The notes under the pieces were generated by a model that ran no database searches, had not been told where the DNA came from, and worked only from the letters and a program-made list of their open reading frames with translations. This document shows, in pieces, positions 53,547 through 61,575 of a stretch of 64,000 nucleotides of DNA. Position 1 is the first letter of the stretch; each line of letters starts with the position of its first letter. A program made the position numbers and the translations under genes. The stretch spans positions 2,896,501 to 2,960,500 of the forward strand of contig NZ_JQNJ01000001.1 of assembly GCF_000745185.1 (NCBI RefSeq). The letters run 5' to 3'. This stretch comes from Muricauda sp. MAR_2010_75 (GTDB lineage Bacteria; Bacteroidota; Bacteroidia; Flavobacteriales; Flavobacteriaceae).

Positions 53547-54585
53547 GATAACAATAGGAAAGGATTTTTACGGTGTTCTTGCCTACAATGAGAAAAAGGT
53601 AGGCGAAGGTGTAGGGTATGTGATCGATTCCAATATAGAGTATTCCACAGCGGTAAACATGACACAGGAATTCAATTTGATCAGGCAATTGCGTCCGGGA
53701 CTTGGGAATGCGGTCCTTCATGTTTCCTTGAACCTGCCGTACTCTGACCAATTGGACGATAATGAATTTGCTTCATTGGGATGCGACTATCTAATGAAGA
53801 TGGGTTTCGATAACAACCAGTTCATTATGTACCGTCATACGGACACGGAACACGAACACATCCATATAGTGGGCAATAGGGTCAGGTATTCGGGTAGGAT
53901 AACGAGTGACAGTAACATTAAAAGAAGAAGCCGGGAAGTGCTCAATGATTTGGAGAGGAAATATGGGTTGACTCAAATTTCAACAAAAATTGGTGGAAAA
54001 AAATCACTTGATCAAAAGGAAATAGAGAAAACCCTGAGAACAGGCGATGTACCTATCAAACTTGTCCTACAGGAGCGAATTGGTTCGGCAATCTCAAAAG
54101 CAATGGACACAACAGAATTTATCAAGTTGCTACAAGAGCAAAATATCTTGCCAAGATTCAACGTAAGCGAAACCACAGGCAGGGTTTCGGGGATATCTTT
54201 CAAATATCAAAATGTGGTATATAAAGGCAGTACCCTTGGTAAAATTTTTTCATGGAACAGTATTGTAAAACAAATCGATTATGAGCAAACAAGAGACCGT
54301 TCAATTATATTATCGGCTAATGGAAAAGAACGAGGAACTGATCAAGCTGACGAAGGAAACGTTGAAGGAACAGTCAAGGTTGAACCAAGAAATAATGGGA
54401 CTGCAAAAGGCACTCGAAATTCTGCTCAACAATCAAAAAGTCATGTGGGAGAAATTAAGGAAAATGGAATAGTCGAGTCTTTAATGGATGAATCGGAATG
54501 GAATCCTTTTAAGCTGGAACTTACTGACCATGGTGCCAGAAAAAAGTCTAAAAGAAAGAAGAAAAGAAAGGGATTGAACAAATAA
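53536..54585 (+). CDS. MobA/VirD2-type relaxase
   Basis: The 349-residue product has the N-terminal nuclease domain with the three-histidine metal motif in YRHTDTEHEHIHIVGNRV and a preceding LHVSLNLPYSDQL. It nicks and carries DNA strand during mobilization. From about residue 255 the protein becomes low-complexity and polar (GTVKVEPRNNGTAKGTRN), exactly where another frame looks coding; see nested gene at 54281. Confidence 0.9.
   Translation: MIGKITIGKDFYGVLAYNEKKVGEGVGYVIDSNIEYSTAVNMTQEFNLIRQLRPGLGNAVLHVSLNLPYSDQLDDNEFASLGCDYLMKMGFDNNQFIMYRHTDTEHEHIHIVGNRVRYSGRITSDSNIKRRSREVLNDLERKYGLTQISTKIGGKKSLDQKEIEKTLRTGDVPIKLVLQERIGSAISKAMDTTEFIKLLQEQNILPRFNVSETTGRVSGISFKYQNVVYKGSTLGKIFSWNSIVKQIDYEQTRDRSIILSANGKERGTDQADEGNVEGTVKVEPRNNGTAKGTRNSAQQSKSHVGEIKENGIVESLMDESEWNPFKLELTDHGARKKSKRKKKRKGLNK
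54281..54472 (+). CDS. Nested coiled-coil ORF inside the relaxase gene
   Basis: In another frame ATG 54281 to TAG 54472 encodes 63 residues (MSKQETVQLYYRLMEKNEEL, LKEQSRLNQEIMGLQKALE) with heptad-like hydrophobic spacing and codon choice like real genes here. The relaxase frame over the same bases is low-complexity. It is probably a true overlapping gene. Confidence 0.5.
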   Translation: MSKQETVQLYYRLMEKNEELIKLTKETLKEQSRLNQEIMGLQKALEILLNNQKVMWEKLRKME

Positions 54586-54611
54586 ATCGAATCAGAGTGT
54601 CGTAAAATTCA

Positions 54612-54863
54612 ATGGGCAATCAAGTAAACATACAACCCCTTAATCTGACCGGTAAGGCGTTTTGCGAAAAGCTTGGTGTATCGTACAATGGACAGATCAT
54701 GCAGGCTTTACGGGATCTAGGATTAGTCAGTTTTTTCAAAGTTGGCAAAAAATACCTGTATGCTTATGAAGACATTTATTCGGTCAATCAAAAACTCAGA
54801 AAGGGGGAAATATCCATAAGAGTGGACAAAGGGTATTATATCACTATTAATGAAGTAGTTTAA
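54612..54863 (+). CDS. Small winged-helix/excisionase-like protein
   Basis: The 83-residue protein contains LTGKAFCEKLGVSYNGQIMQ and LGLVSFFKVGKKYLYAYEDI, the helix-turn-helix plus wing of MerR/Xis-like DNA-binding proteins. It sits between relaxase and integrase and may be the excision factor or a regulator. Confidence 0.6.
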   Translation: MGNQVNIQPLNLTGKAFCEKLGVSYNGQIMQALRDLGLVSFFKVGKKYLYAYEDIYSVNQKLRKGEISIRVDKGYYITINEVV

Positions 54864-54882
54864 GTATTGCATGAAAAGCACT

Positions 54883-56073
54883 TCAACCGAACAATCGATT
54901 CATTTCTTCTGCTTCTTCCTTATGGTAAAAATCTTTTAAATAATGCTGTGTGGTGGACAATTTGGTATGCCCCAATAGTTTGGAGATCATTAACAACCCA
55001 GTATCTTTTTTTACCGCAAAGTCGGCGAAGGAATGTTTTGCCATATGCATATTTACCCATTTTCCTATTTCTGCTTTTTCACAAGCATTACGCAATGACC
55101 GGTTTATAGCATTATTGGCAATATATAATTTGTGTTCTATTTCTTCTGCATTTTTATTGTCCATTCCATAAAGGGGAGGAAAGATAAAAGTATTGTTTCT
55201 ACCTTTATAATTTTCTAGTATAGCCACAGCCTTAGGAGTCAAAGGCAAAGTTCTTTTTGCACCGGCTCTAGTTCTGGATTTGCCCATAGTATATACGATT
55301 TCATTTCCGGCAATATTTTCCCATTTAAGCTTGCATATATCAGAAAATCTCATACCAGCTGTATAGAAGGAAAATAGGAACATGTCCCTGGCTTTGATCA
55401 TCCCTTTGAATCTTACAGGGATTTCCAATTCTGAAAGTTTGGTGATTTCTTCAAAAGTCAATGAGTCTTTTTCAACATTCTCAGTTACTATTGTATAGCC
55501 TCTTATGGGATTTTCCTTTATAACACCCATTTTCATTGCTTTATTTAGAACTGCATACATTGACTTGAAATTCGAGGCGACGGTATTAATTTTATTCCCT
55601 TTTTCAAGCATCCATTTTTCATAATCCTTGGCGAATTGTACGGAAAGATCGGAGAATGAAACGTAGCTCGAGAATTTTTTTAGTTTTTGGATGTACTTCT
55701 GTTGTGTGTTGGCAGTGCGGATTTTACCTTTTAACCTAGCTTCATCGACTATTTGTTGATAGAAGTCCAAAAAAGAACTAGTATCATACTTCTTGTTATT
55801 CTTATAAAGAAGGAGCAAGCGTTTGGCCGAAATCCCTTTATTATTGTAATAGATTTGTTGAACAGAGATCAATAAGGATTGGAGATTGGCGTTCAGTTTT
55901 TCTTCAAGTGGATGCCTTTTTATTTTTTTCTTTTTGTCGTCCCACTGGTTTTTTAGTACGGATATTCCAGAGTCAATATACTGGACATCCTTTTTAGAAG
56001 TCTCAATTTTAAGTCTGATTAATTGGGTTCCGTTCTTTTTTAAATAAGAGGAAAGATAATAGTTGAAATTCAT
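54883..56073 (-). CDS. Tyrosine site-specific integrase
   Basis: The 396-residue protein starts MNFNYYLSSYLKKNGTQLI; longer in-frame starts exist. It has a SAM-like core-binding domain and a catalytic domain with Arg I (AGMRFSDICKLKW), HMAKHSFADFA (His343 with Lys346 where Arg II is usual), LLGHTKLSTTQHYL (His369, Tyr378). It integrates or excises the element. Converges with the relaxase operon and abuts the element edge. Confidence 0.9.
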   Translation of the reverse strand: MNFNYYLSSYLKKNGTQLIRLKIETSKKDVQYIDSGISVLKNQWDDKKKKIKRHPLEEKLNANLQSLLISVQQIYYNNKGISAKRLLLLYKNNKKYDTSSFLDFYQQIVDEARLKGKIRTANTQQKYIQKLKKFSSYVSFSDLSVQFAKDYEKWMLEKGNKINTVASNFKSMYAVLNKAMKMGVIKENPIRGYTIVTENVEKDSLTFEEITKLSELEIPVRFKGMIKARDMFLFSFYTAGMRFSDICKLKWENIAGNEIVYTMGKSRTRAGAKRTLPLTPKAVAILENYKGRNNTFIFPPLYGMDNKNAEEIEHKLYIANNAINRSLRNACEKAEIGKWVNMHMAKHSFADFAVKKDTGLLMISKLLGHTKLSTTQHYLKDFYHKEEAEEMNRLFG

Positions 56074-56092
56074 TAGTTCGGTATTAGTTCGG
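56072..56092. repeat. Tandem direct repeat at the integrase start
   Basis: ATTAGTTCGG occurs twice with one base between, overlapping the integrase start codon region. Such iterons at an integrase promoter can be Xis or repressor sites, or arm-type sites for the integrase itself. Confidence 0.45.
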
Positions 56093-56134
56093 AATATGCA
56101 TAAATATAATGAAACATAAACGATTATAAACAAT

Positions 56135-56162
56135 AAAAGCCTCTATTGATATAGAGGCTTTT
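56135..56162. terminator. Perfect 12-bp hairpin terminator between integrase and yebC
   Basis: AAAAGCCTCTAT and ATAGAGGCTTTT pair perfectly around a 4-base loop, with A and T runs on both sides, so it can terminate in both directions. It ends transcription of yebC (minus strand). Confidence 0.85.
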
Positions 56163-56189
56163 ACGTGTATTTAAAGGGTGTGAGCGTAT

Positions 56190-56900
56190 TTATTCCTGCA
56201 TGGTGTGGTACACGTTCTGTACGTCATCATCCTCTTCAATTTTCTCCAAAAGTTTTTCCACATCCGCCATCTCCTCTTCGGAAAGTTCCTTGGTCACTTG
56301 TGGAATACGATCAAAGCCGGAAGACAGAATTTCAATATCCCGAGACTCCAATTCTTTTTGGATGGCACCAAAACTTTCAAAAGGCGCATAAATATGGATA
56401 CCTTCTTCATCCACAAAAACCTCTTCGGCACCAAAGTCGATCATCTCCAGTTCCAGTTCTTCCGGGTCGATGCCTTCACCATTTATGGTAAAGTTGCAGG
56501 TGTGGTCAAACATGAACTCCACAGAACCAGAAGTGCCCAAGCTACCATTGCATTTGTTGAAATAACTCCGAATATTGGCCACGGTACGGGTGTTATTATC
56601 CGTAGCGGTCTCTATCAAGATGGCAATTCCGTGAGGCGCGTAGCCTTCAAAAAGCACCTCCTTATAGTCGCCAAGACTTTTGTCCGAAGCTCTTTTAATG
56701 GCCCGTTCAATATTGTCCTTGGGCATGTTCACCGCCTTGGCATTCTGAATTACGGCACGAAGTTTTGAGTTGGCATCCGGGTCAGTGCCACCTTCTTTGA
56801 CAGCCATTACAATGTCTTTTCCAATTCTGGTGAATGCTTTGGACATGGCCGCCCAACGCTTCAGTTTTCGTGTCTTTCTAAATTCAAATGCTCTTCCCAT
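56190..56900 (-). CDS. yebC: YebC/PmpR-family protein
   Basis: The 236-residue protein starts MGRAFEFRKTRKLKRWAAMS and contains AVIQNAKAVNMPKDNIERAI, VLFEGYAPHGIAILIETATD and NTRTVANIRSYFNKCNGSLG, the full YebC signature. YebC proteins are cytoplasmic and act in transcription control or in easing translation of proline-rich stretches. Start supported by a promoter about 26 bp upstream. Confidence 0.95.
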   Translation of the reverse strand: MGRAFEFRKTRKLKRWAAMSKAFTRIGKDIVMAVKEGGTDPDANSKLRAVIQNAKAVNMPKDNIERAIKRASDKSLGDYKEVLFEGYAPHGIAILIETATDNNTRTVANIRSYFNKCNGSLGTSGSVEFMFDHTCNFTINGEGIDPEELELEMIDFGAEEVFVDEEGIHIYAPFESFGAIQKELESRDIEILSSGFDRIPQVTKELSEEEMADVEKLLEKIEEDDDVQNVYHTMQE

Positions 56901-56925
56901 ACAAATTATTGGTTATGGCTGGGGG

Positions 56926-56955
56926 CAAATTTAGCAAAAAAAGCACCGCTGTCAA
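56926..56955 (-). promoter_or_regulatory. yebC promoter
   Basis: On the minus strand TTGACA (56955-56950), a 16-bp spacer and TAAATTTG (56933-56926) match the Bacteroidota consensus, about 26 bases upstream of the yebC start. Confidence 0.75.
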
Positions 56956-56979
56956 GAGCGTAAATAGAAGGGGTAAATT

Positions 56980-57264
56980 TTACTTATTGACGATGCTTTC
57001 AATGGTTTTGGCCAGGTCAATATCCTTTTGGGTAACACCGCCGGCATCATGGGTGTTCAATTTAATGGTGAGGTTATTGTAGACATTTTCCCAATTGGGG
57101 TGGTGATTTTGATGCTCACATTCAAAAGCAATCCGGGTCATCACGGAAAAGGCTTCCTTAAAGTTTTTGAATTTGAATGATTTCACAATCATATCATCTT
57201 TTAAAGACCACCCCGAAAGGCTTTTAAGGGATTCTCCAATTTGTGCTGTACTCAACTTTTCCAT
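56980..57264 (-). CDS. 4a-hydroxytetrahydrobiopterin (pterin-4a-carbinolamine) dehydratase
   Basis: The 94-residue protein shows the family core: LSGWSLKDDMIVKSFKFKNF, CEHQNHHPNWENVYNNL (the HHP active-site histidines) and LNTHDAGGVTQKDIDLA. It dehydrates 4a-hydroxy-tetrahydrobiopterin in pterin-dependent hydroxylation. Cytoplasmic, complete. Confidence 0.93.
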   Translation of the reverse strand: MEKLSTAQIGESLKSLSGWSLKDDMIVKSFKFKNFKEAFSVMTRIAFECEHQNHHPNWENVYNNLTIKLNTHDAGGVTQKDIDLAKTIESIVNK

Positions 57265-57327
57265 AAAACTTCGTTTTATTGAAAGTTAACCAAATCAATA
57301 CGAAAAAGCGAAAAAGAAGAGGATTAA

Positions 57328-58152
57328 TCAATCCACGGGAATGTGATGGTCGATAATTTCTTGACAGCTGATCCTCAAGTTTTTTGGCAATTGATTATCC
57401 TTGGGAAGTGCCGCTAAATATCGGTCTTCATTGGTGGTAAAAACCCGCTTGAAAATGGGCTTTTGGTTTCCTCCCATGCGTTGGACAATCTCATTTATGA
57501 ATTCTTCATGATGGATAAGGTCCGTACTTCCCAAATGGAAAATTCCAGCTTTATCCCGGTTGATGAGGTAATGGATTTGTTGGGTGAGCCTGTCGTCATT
57601 CGTAACATTGATGATAAGGTTGGGAAACACCTCAATAGGTTCCTTGTTCTCCAATTGTGCTTTGATTTCCTTTACCCTGGGCGATGTATTTCCAAAGACC
57701 ATAGGCACTCGTAGAATGGTGGTCTTGTCCTTGGGCATACGCATCAACATGTTTTCAATCTTTATTTTGAGTCGCCCGTAGACACTTTCAGATAGCGTTT
57801 TGTCAAACTCGTAGGAAGGAAACTTGCTGTATGCATCAAAAACGTTGGCTGATGAGATGAAATACAATTTGGCCTGGCTCTTCATCAAATATTCCATTAA
57901 ATGATGGTGGGCCTGTATCTGAGCTGGAAAATTTCCTCTCAATGAAGAAATAATGACATCAGGATGCACTTTTTCCAGAATCCGGAAAATATCGTCCTCC
58001 TCCAGATCATATCGGAAAAACTGCTTGTTATTGGAAAAACTTCGGTTGGAATAATAGGTGCCGTATGTGTCAAAATAAGAGCAGAGTTCCTTGTATATGG
58101 CGTTTCCCACAAATCCACTCGCTCCTAATATCAATATCTTCTTTTTCTCCAA
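57328..58152 (-). CDS. NAD(P)-dependent sugar-nucleotide reductase/epimerase (RmlD-like)
   Basis: The 274-residue protein has an N-terminal Rossmann motif (ILILGASGFVGNAIYKEL), a short-chain dehydrogenase core (VIISSLRGNFPAQ, YFISSANVFD) and TTILRVPMVFGN, as in dTDP-4-dehydrorhamnose reductase-like proteins. The classic YxxxK is displaced (YEFDKTLSE). Substrate not clear. It follows gcvT with a 6-bp gap. Confidence 0.75.
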   Translation of the reverse strand: MEKKKILILGASGFVGNAIYKELCSYFDTYGTYYSNRSFSNNKQFFRYDLEEDDIFRILEKVHPDVIISSLRGNFPAQIQAHHHLMEYLMKSQAKLYFISSANVFDAYSKFPSYEFDKTLSESVYGRLKIKIENMLMRMPKDKTTILRVPMVFGNTSPRVKEIKAQLENKEPIEVFPNLIINVTNDDRLTQQIHYLINRDKAGIFHLGSTDLIHHEEFINEIVQRMGGNQKPIFKRVFTTNEDRYLAALPKDNQLPKNLRISCQEIIDHHIPVD

Positions 58153-58158
58153 ACGCTA

Positions 58159-59247
58159 TTACTGGGTTTTATAAAATGGCAATTTTACTATAGTGGCCGG
58201 AACTTTGTTGATACGTATCTGAATATAAATGGTGCTGTCCAAGTTGGCATTTTCTGCAGTAACATAACCCAATCCAATTCCTTTGGATAGGGAAGGGGAC
58301 ATGGTTCCAGAGGTTACCTTGCCGATTTCATTCCCTTTGGCATCCAAAATGGGATAACCATTTCTGGGAATACCACGTTCTTCCATCTGAAAGGCGACCA
58401 ATTTCCGCTTGGGGCCTTCTTCTTTTTCTTGGGCAAGGGCATCGCTGTTCACAAAATCCTTGGTGAACTTGGTAATCCATCCCAATCCAGCTTCGAAAGG
58501 GGAAGTGGTATCATCAATGTCATTCCCATAAAGGCAGTAGCCCATTTCCAAACGTAAGGTATCCCGTGCTGCCAATCCAATGGGCTTGATGCCAAAATCT
58601 GCACCCGCTTCCAAAACTTTGTCCCAAACCTGTTTTACTTCTTCGTTTTTGCAATAGATTTCAAAACCGCCGGAACCCGTGTAGCCCGTGGCCGAAATGA
58701 TCACATGGTCAATCCCTGCAAAATCACCCACCACAAAGTTGTAGAACTTAATGGCCGAAAGGTCCACAGAAGATAACGACTGCATAGCCTCAACTGCTTT
58801 TGGTCCCTGAATGGCCAACAATGAATAATTATCTGAAATGTTGCGCATATCGGCCCCAATTTCCTTATTGTATTTGGAAATATGATCCCAATCTTTTTGA
58901 ATATTGGAGGCATTGACCACCAAAAGGTAGGTTTCCTCCTTAACGCGATATACGATCAAGTCATCTACAATGCCCCCCGTTTCGTTGGGCATACAGCTGT
59001 ATTGTGCTTTTCCCACGGTCAATTTGGAAGCATCATTGGAACTCACTTTCTGAATAAGGGCCAACGCTTTTTGGCCCTCAATCAAAAACTCGCCCATGTG
59101 CGAAACATCAAAGACTCCAACACTTTTTCTAACGGTTTCGTGCTCAATGTTCACCCCTTCGTAGGAAACGGGCATGTTGTAACCCGCAAAGGGAACCATT
59201 TTTGCACCCAACGCAACGTGGGTATCGGTCAACGCAGTTGTTTTCAT
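58159..59247 (-). CDS. gcvT: Glycine cleavage system T protein (aminomethyltransferase)
   Basis: The 362-residue protein starts [20 protein letters not shown]; the longer frame adds unlikely residues. It contains [35 protein letters not shown] and [16 protein letters not shown] and [18 protein letters not shown] (written from [11 protein letters not shown] in the sequence). It transfers the methylene group from the H protein to tetrahydrofolate. No gcvP or gcvH in the window. Confidence 0.95.
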   Translation of the reverse strand: MKTTALTDTHVALGAKMVPFAGYNMPVSYEGVNIEHETVRKSVGVFDVSHMGEFLIEGQKALALIQKVSSNDASKLTVGKAQYSCMPNETGGIVDDLIVYRVKEETYLLVVNASNIQKDWDHISKYNKEIGADMRNISDNYSLLAIQGPKAVEAMQSLSSVDLSAIKFYNFVVGDFAGIDHVIISATGYTGSGGFEIYCKNEEVKQVWDKVLEAGADFGIKPIGLAARDTLRLEMGYCLYGNDIDDTTSPFEAGLGWITKFTKDFVNSDALAQEKEEGPKRKLVAFQMEERGIPRNGYPILDAKGNEIGKVTSGTMSPSLSKGIGLGYVTAENANLDSTIYIQIRINKVPATIVKLPFYKTQ

Positions 59248-59349
59248 TCCTTTTGGTTTATGGGGTAAATTTATTGATTTCGTACAAGACAAGGCTTTAA
59301 ACATTCCGATGTTTTGAACAAACCACTGTTAAATTCAAACCAAAAAATG

Positions 59350-60645
59350 CTAATTGTCCAGTAGATAGGATTTTAGCGCATCGTAAGATGAAATTTTGTT
59401 GGATTTTTTCTGTCTACCCATTACTTTTTGAATTTGGGATGGAATTTCTGGGCTTAATCCAAGGGTTTCTTCCACCACATCCAAGAACTTCACGGGGTGT
59501 GCCGTTTCCAAGAAAATACCGTAGGTATTTGGATTGTTTTTTTGATATTCCTTCAAACCCAAATAGCCCACAGCGCCATGTGGGTCCATAACATATCCCG
59601 TTTGGGTATGAACTTCTTTCATGGCAGCCTTTGTAGCATCGTCCGTAAAAGCATAGGAAGAAAGATTTTCTTTGAGTGTGGACAAATCGTCTTGGTACAA
59701 ATGTCTGATGCGGACAAAATTACTGGGGTCACCCACGTCCATCGCATTGGAAATGGTAGCAATGGAAGGCACTGGGTTATATATTCCTTCCCGCATGAAT
59801 TTGGGCACCACATCATTCACATTGGTGGAGGCCACAAAATGCTTAACGGGCATGCCCAATTTCTGGGCTACCATTCCCGCACAAATATTTCCAAAATTTC
59901 CAGAGGGAACAGAAAATACCATCTCTTTTCCTTTGGATTTGGCCTGTTTGTAGGCAAACAAAAAGTAGAACAACTGCGGTAACCAACGTGCCACATTTAT
60001 GCTGTTGGCCGATGTTAATTTTTTGTGTGCTGTGATTTCCTCATCCAAAAATGCGGTTTTTACCATGCGCTGGCAATCGTCAAACGTGCCGTTGACTTCC
60101 ATGGCCACAATATTTTGACCCAAGGTGGTCAACTGCTTTTCTTGAATATCACTGACCTTGCCACTGGGGTATAGAATCACTACATTCACACCATCAACCC
60201 CTAAAAAACCATTGGCCACGGCACCGCCGGTATCCCCTGAAGTGGCTACCAATACGGTGACTTCTTCATTTTCATCCTGTGAAAAATAGCCCAAACAATT
60301 CGCCATAAATCTTGCGCCAACGTCCTTAAAGGCCATGGTGGGGCCATGGAAAAGCTCCAAAGTGGCCACATTTTCCTCAATTTCAACCACGGGGAAATCA
60401 AAATCCAAGGTGTTCTTCAAGATTTCTTTCAGGACGTTATCAGGAATGTCCTCGCCCACAAATTGTCGTATGACTTGAAATGCGATTTCCAGATTGGATA
60501 AATTTTCAATGGTATCGAAAAAATCTGACCGAAGCGGTGTAATGCTTTCAGGAAAATACAAGCCTTTATCAGGTGCGATTCCGGCAATGACGGCTTCCTT
60601 GAACGATGTTTCTGGGATGGGATGGTTTAAGCTGTAAAATTTCAT
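59350..60645 (-). CDS. thrC: Threonine synthase
   Basis: The 431-residue protein has the PLP lysine in GPTMAFKDVGARF (Lys107), VLVATSGDTGGAVANGFLG, and SVPSGNFGNICAGMVA, all typical of threonine synthase. It converts O-phosphohomoserine to threonine. Four bases separate it from thrB, so they share an operon. Confidence 0.96.
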   Translation of the reverse strand: MKFYSLNHPIPETSFKEAVIAGIAPDKGLYFPESITPLRSDFFDTIENLSNLEIAFQVIRQFVGEDIPDNVLKEILKNTLDFDFPVVEIEENVATLELFHGPTMAFKDVGARFMANCLGYFSQDENEEVTVLVATSGDTGGAVANGFLGVDGVNVVILYPSGKVSDIQEKQLTTLGQNIVAMEVNGTFDDCQRMVKTAFLDEEITAHKKLTSANSINVARWLPQLFYFLFAYKQAKSKGKEMVFSVPSGNFGNICAGMVAQKLGMPVKHFVASTNVNDVVPKFMREGIYNPVPSIATISNAMDVGDPSNFVRIRHLYQDDLSTLKENLSSYAFTDDATKAAMKEVHTQTGYVMDPHGAVGYLGLKEYQKNNPNTYGIFLETAHPVKFLDVVEETLGLSPEIPSQIQKVMGRQKKSNKISSYDALKSYLLDN

Positions 60646-60649
60646 GGAA

Positions 60650-61573
60650 TTAAGCGATTTTTTTTACGCCTTGGGTGTTCACTTTGGATATATGGATGTC
60701 AAAAGGAACACCAATGTTTTTATAGGTTTCCTGCATGGAAGTTGCCACTTTTTGTGCCATGGTTTCCCCTTTGCTCAACGCAAAAATGGATGGCCCTGAC
60801 CCGGAAATGCCACAACCCAACGCTCCAGCTTCGATGGCATTGGACTTGATTTGGTCAAAAGCGGGAATCAAAATGGAACGGATGGGCTCCACAATATGAT
60901 CGTGGAGGGAACGCCCGATGAGGTCATAATCGCTTTGATACAATCCGGCGATAAGCCCCCCCAAATTGCCCCACTGCTGTATACCTTGTGCCAACGAAAT
61001 GGTGGTCCGAAGAATTTTTCGGGAATCCGAGGTCTTGATTTCTATCTGTGGATGAATCACTGTGGCAAACAGTTCGGAAGGGGTGGGGATGGGTATGATA
61101 TCCAATGGGTCATAACTCCTTACCAACGTGAAGCCGCCATAAATGGCAGGGGCCACATTATCGGCATGGGCCACATCACTGGCCAGTTTTTCACCTTGCA
61201 TGGCAAATTGCACCAGTTCCAAATTGGAAAATGGCTTGCCCAACAATTCATTCATGGCCCAAACGGCACCTGCTGAGCTAGCGGCACTACTACCGATTCC
61301 GCTTCCAGGTTTTATTCGTTTATCGATTTCGATTTCAAAACCACCTTCATAGTCGCTTTTGGCCAATAAGGCCAATCCAGCTACGCCAGAAACATTTTTT
61401 TCCGTTTCCAACGGCAGGTCCTGGCCTAAAATCTTGCTGATACGAATGGTCTTTTCAGAAATCTTTCTGACAATCATTTCATCACCTACGGAGTCCAAGG
61501 CCAATCCTAGCACATCAAATCCGCAGGAAACGTTGGCAATGGTAGCGGGGCAAAACACCTTGATTTCTTCCAT
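60650..61573 (-). CDS. thrB: Homoserine kinase
   Basis: The 307-residue GHMP kinase has the ATP-binding loop PGSGIGSSAASSAGAVW (from residue 89), N-terminal VFCPATIANVSCGFDVLG, and the C-terminal GALGCGISGSGPSIFALS. It phosphorylates homoserine. Two bases separate it from thrA. Confidence 0.96.
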   Translation of the reverse strand: MEEIKVFCPATIANVSCGFDVLGLALDSVGDEMIVRKISEKTIRISKILGQDLPLETEKNVSGVAGLALLAKSDYEGGFEIEIDKRIKPGSGIGSSAASSAGAVWAMNELLGKPFSNLELVQFAMQGEKLASDVAHADNVAPAIYGGFTLVRSYDPLDIIPIPTPSELFATVIHPQIEIKTSDSRKILRTTISLAQGIQQWGNLGGLIAGLYQSDYDLIGRSLHDHIVEPIRSILIPAFDQIKSNAIEAGALGCGISGSGPSIFALSKGETMAQKVATSMQETYKNIGVPFDIHISKVNTQGVKKIA

Positions 61574-61575
61574 AA

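Larger units (their letters stand above)
36235..56092. mobile_element. Putative integrative mobilizable element (PRTRC, defence genes, Mob, integrase)
   Basis: The stretch begins just after the broken gamma-glutamyltransferase and ends with a tyrosine integrase abutting the yebC terminator. It holds a PRTRC cassette, a DNA-methylase/nuclease pair, a dGTPase/nucleotidyltransferase pair, many small unknown genes, MobC and a relaxase. No mating-pair or coupling-protein genes are seen, so transfer would need a helper. The right end is well supported; the left end is a guess, and no flanking direct repeats were found by eye. Confidence 0.5.

Noticed and set aside
56135..56162. The hairpin as a tRNA-like or attB core
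   Set aside because: It is a simple perfect stem with A/T runs, fully explained as a terminator; attachment function would need comparative data.
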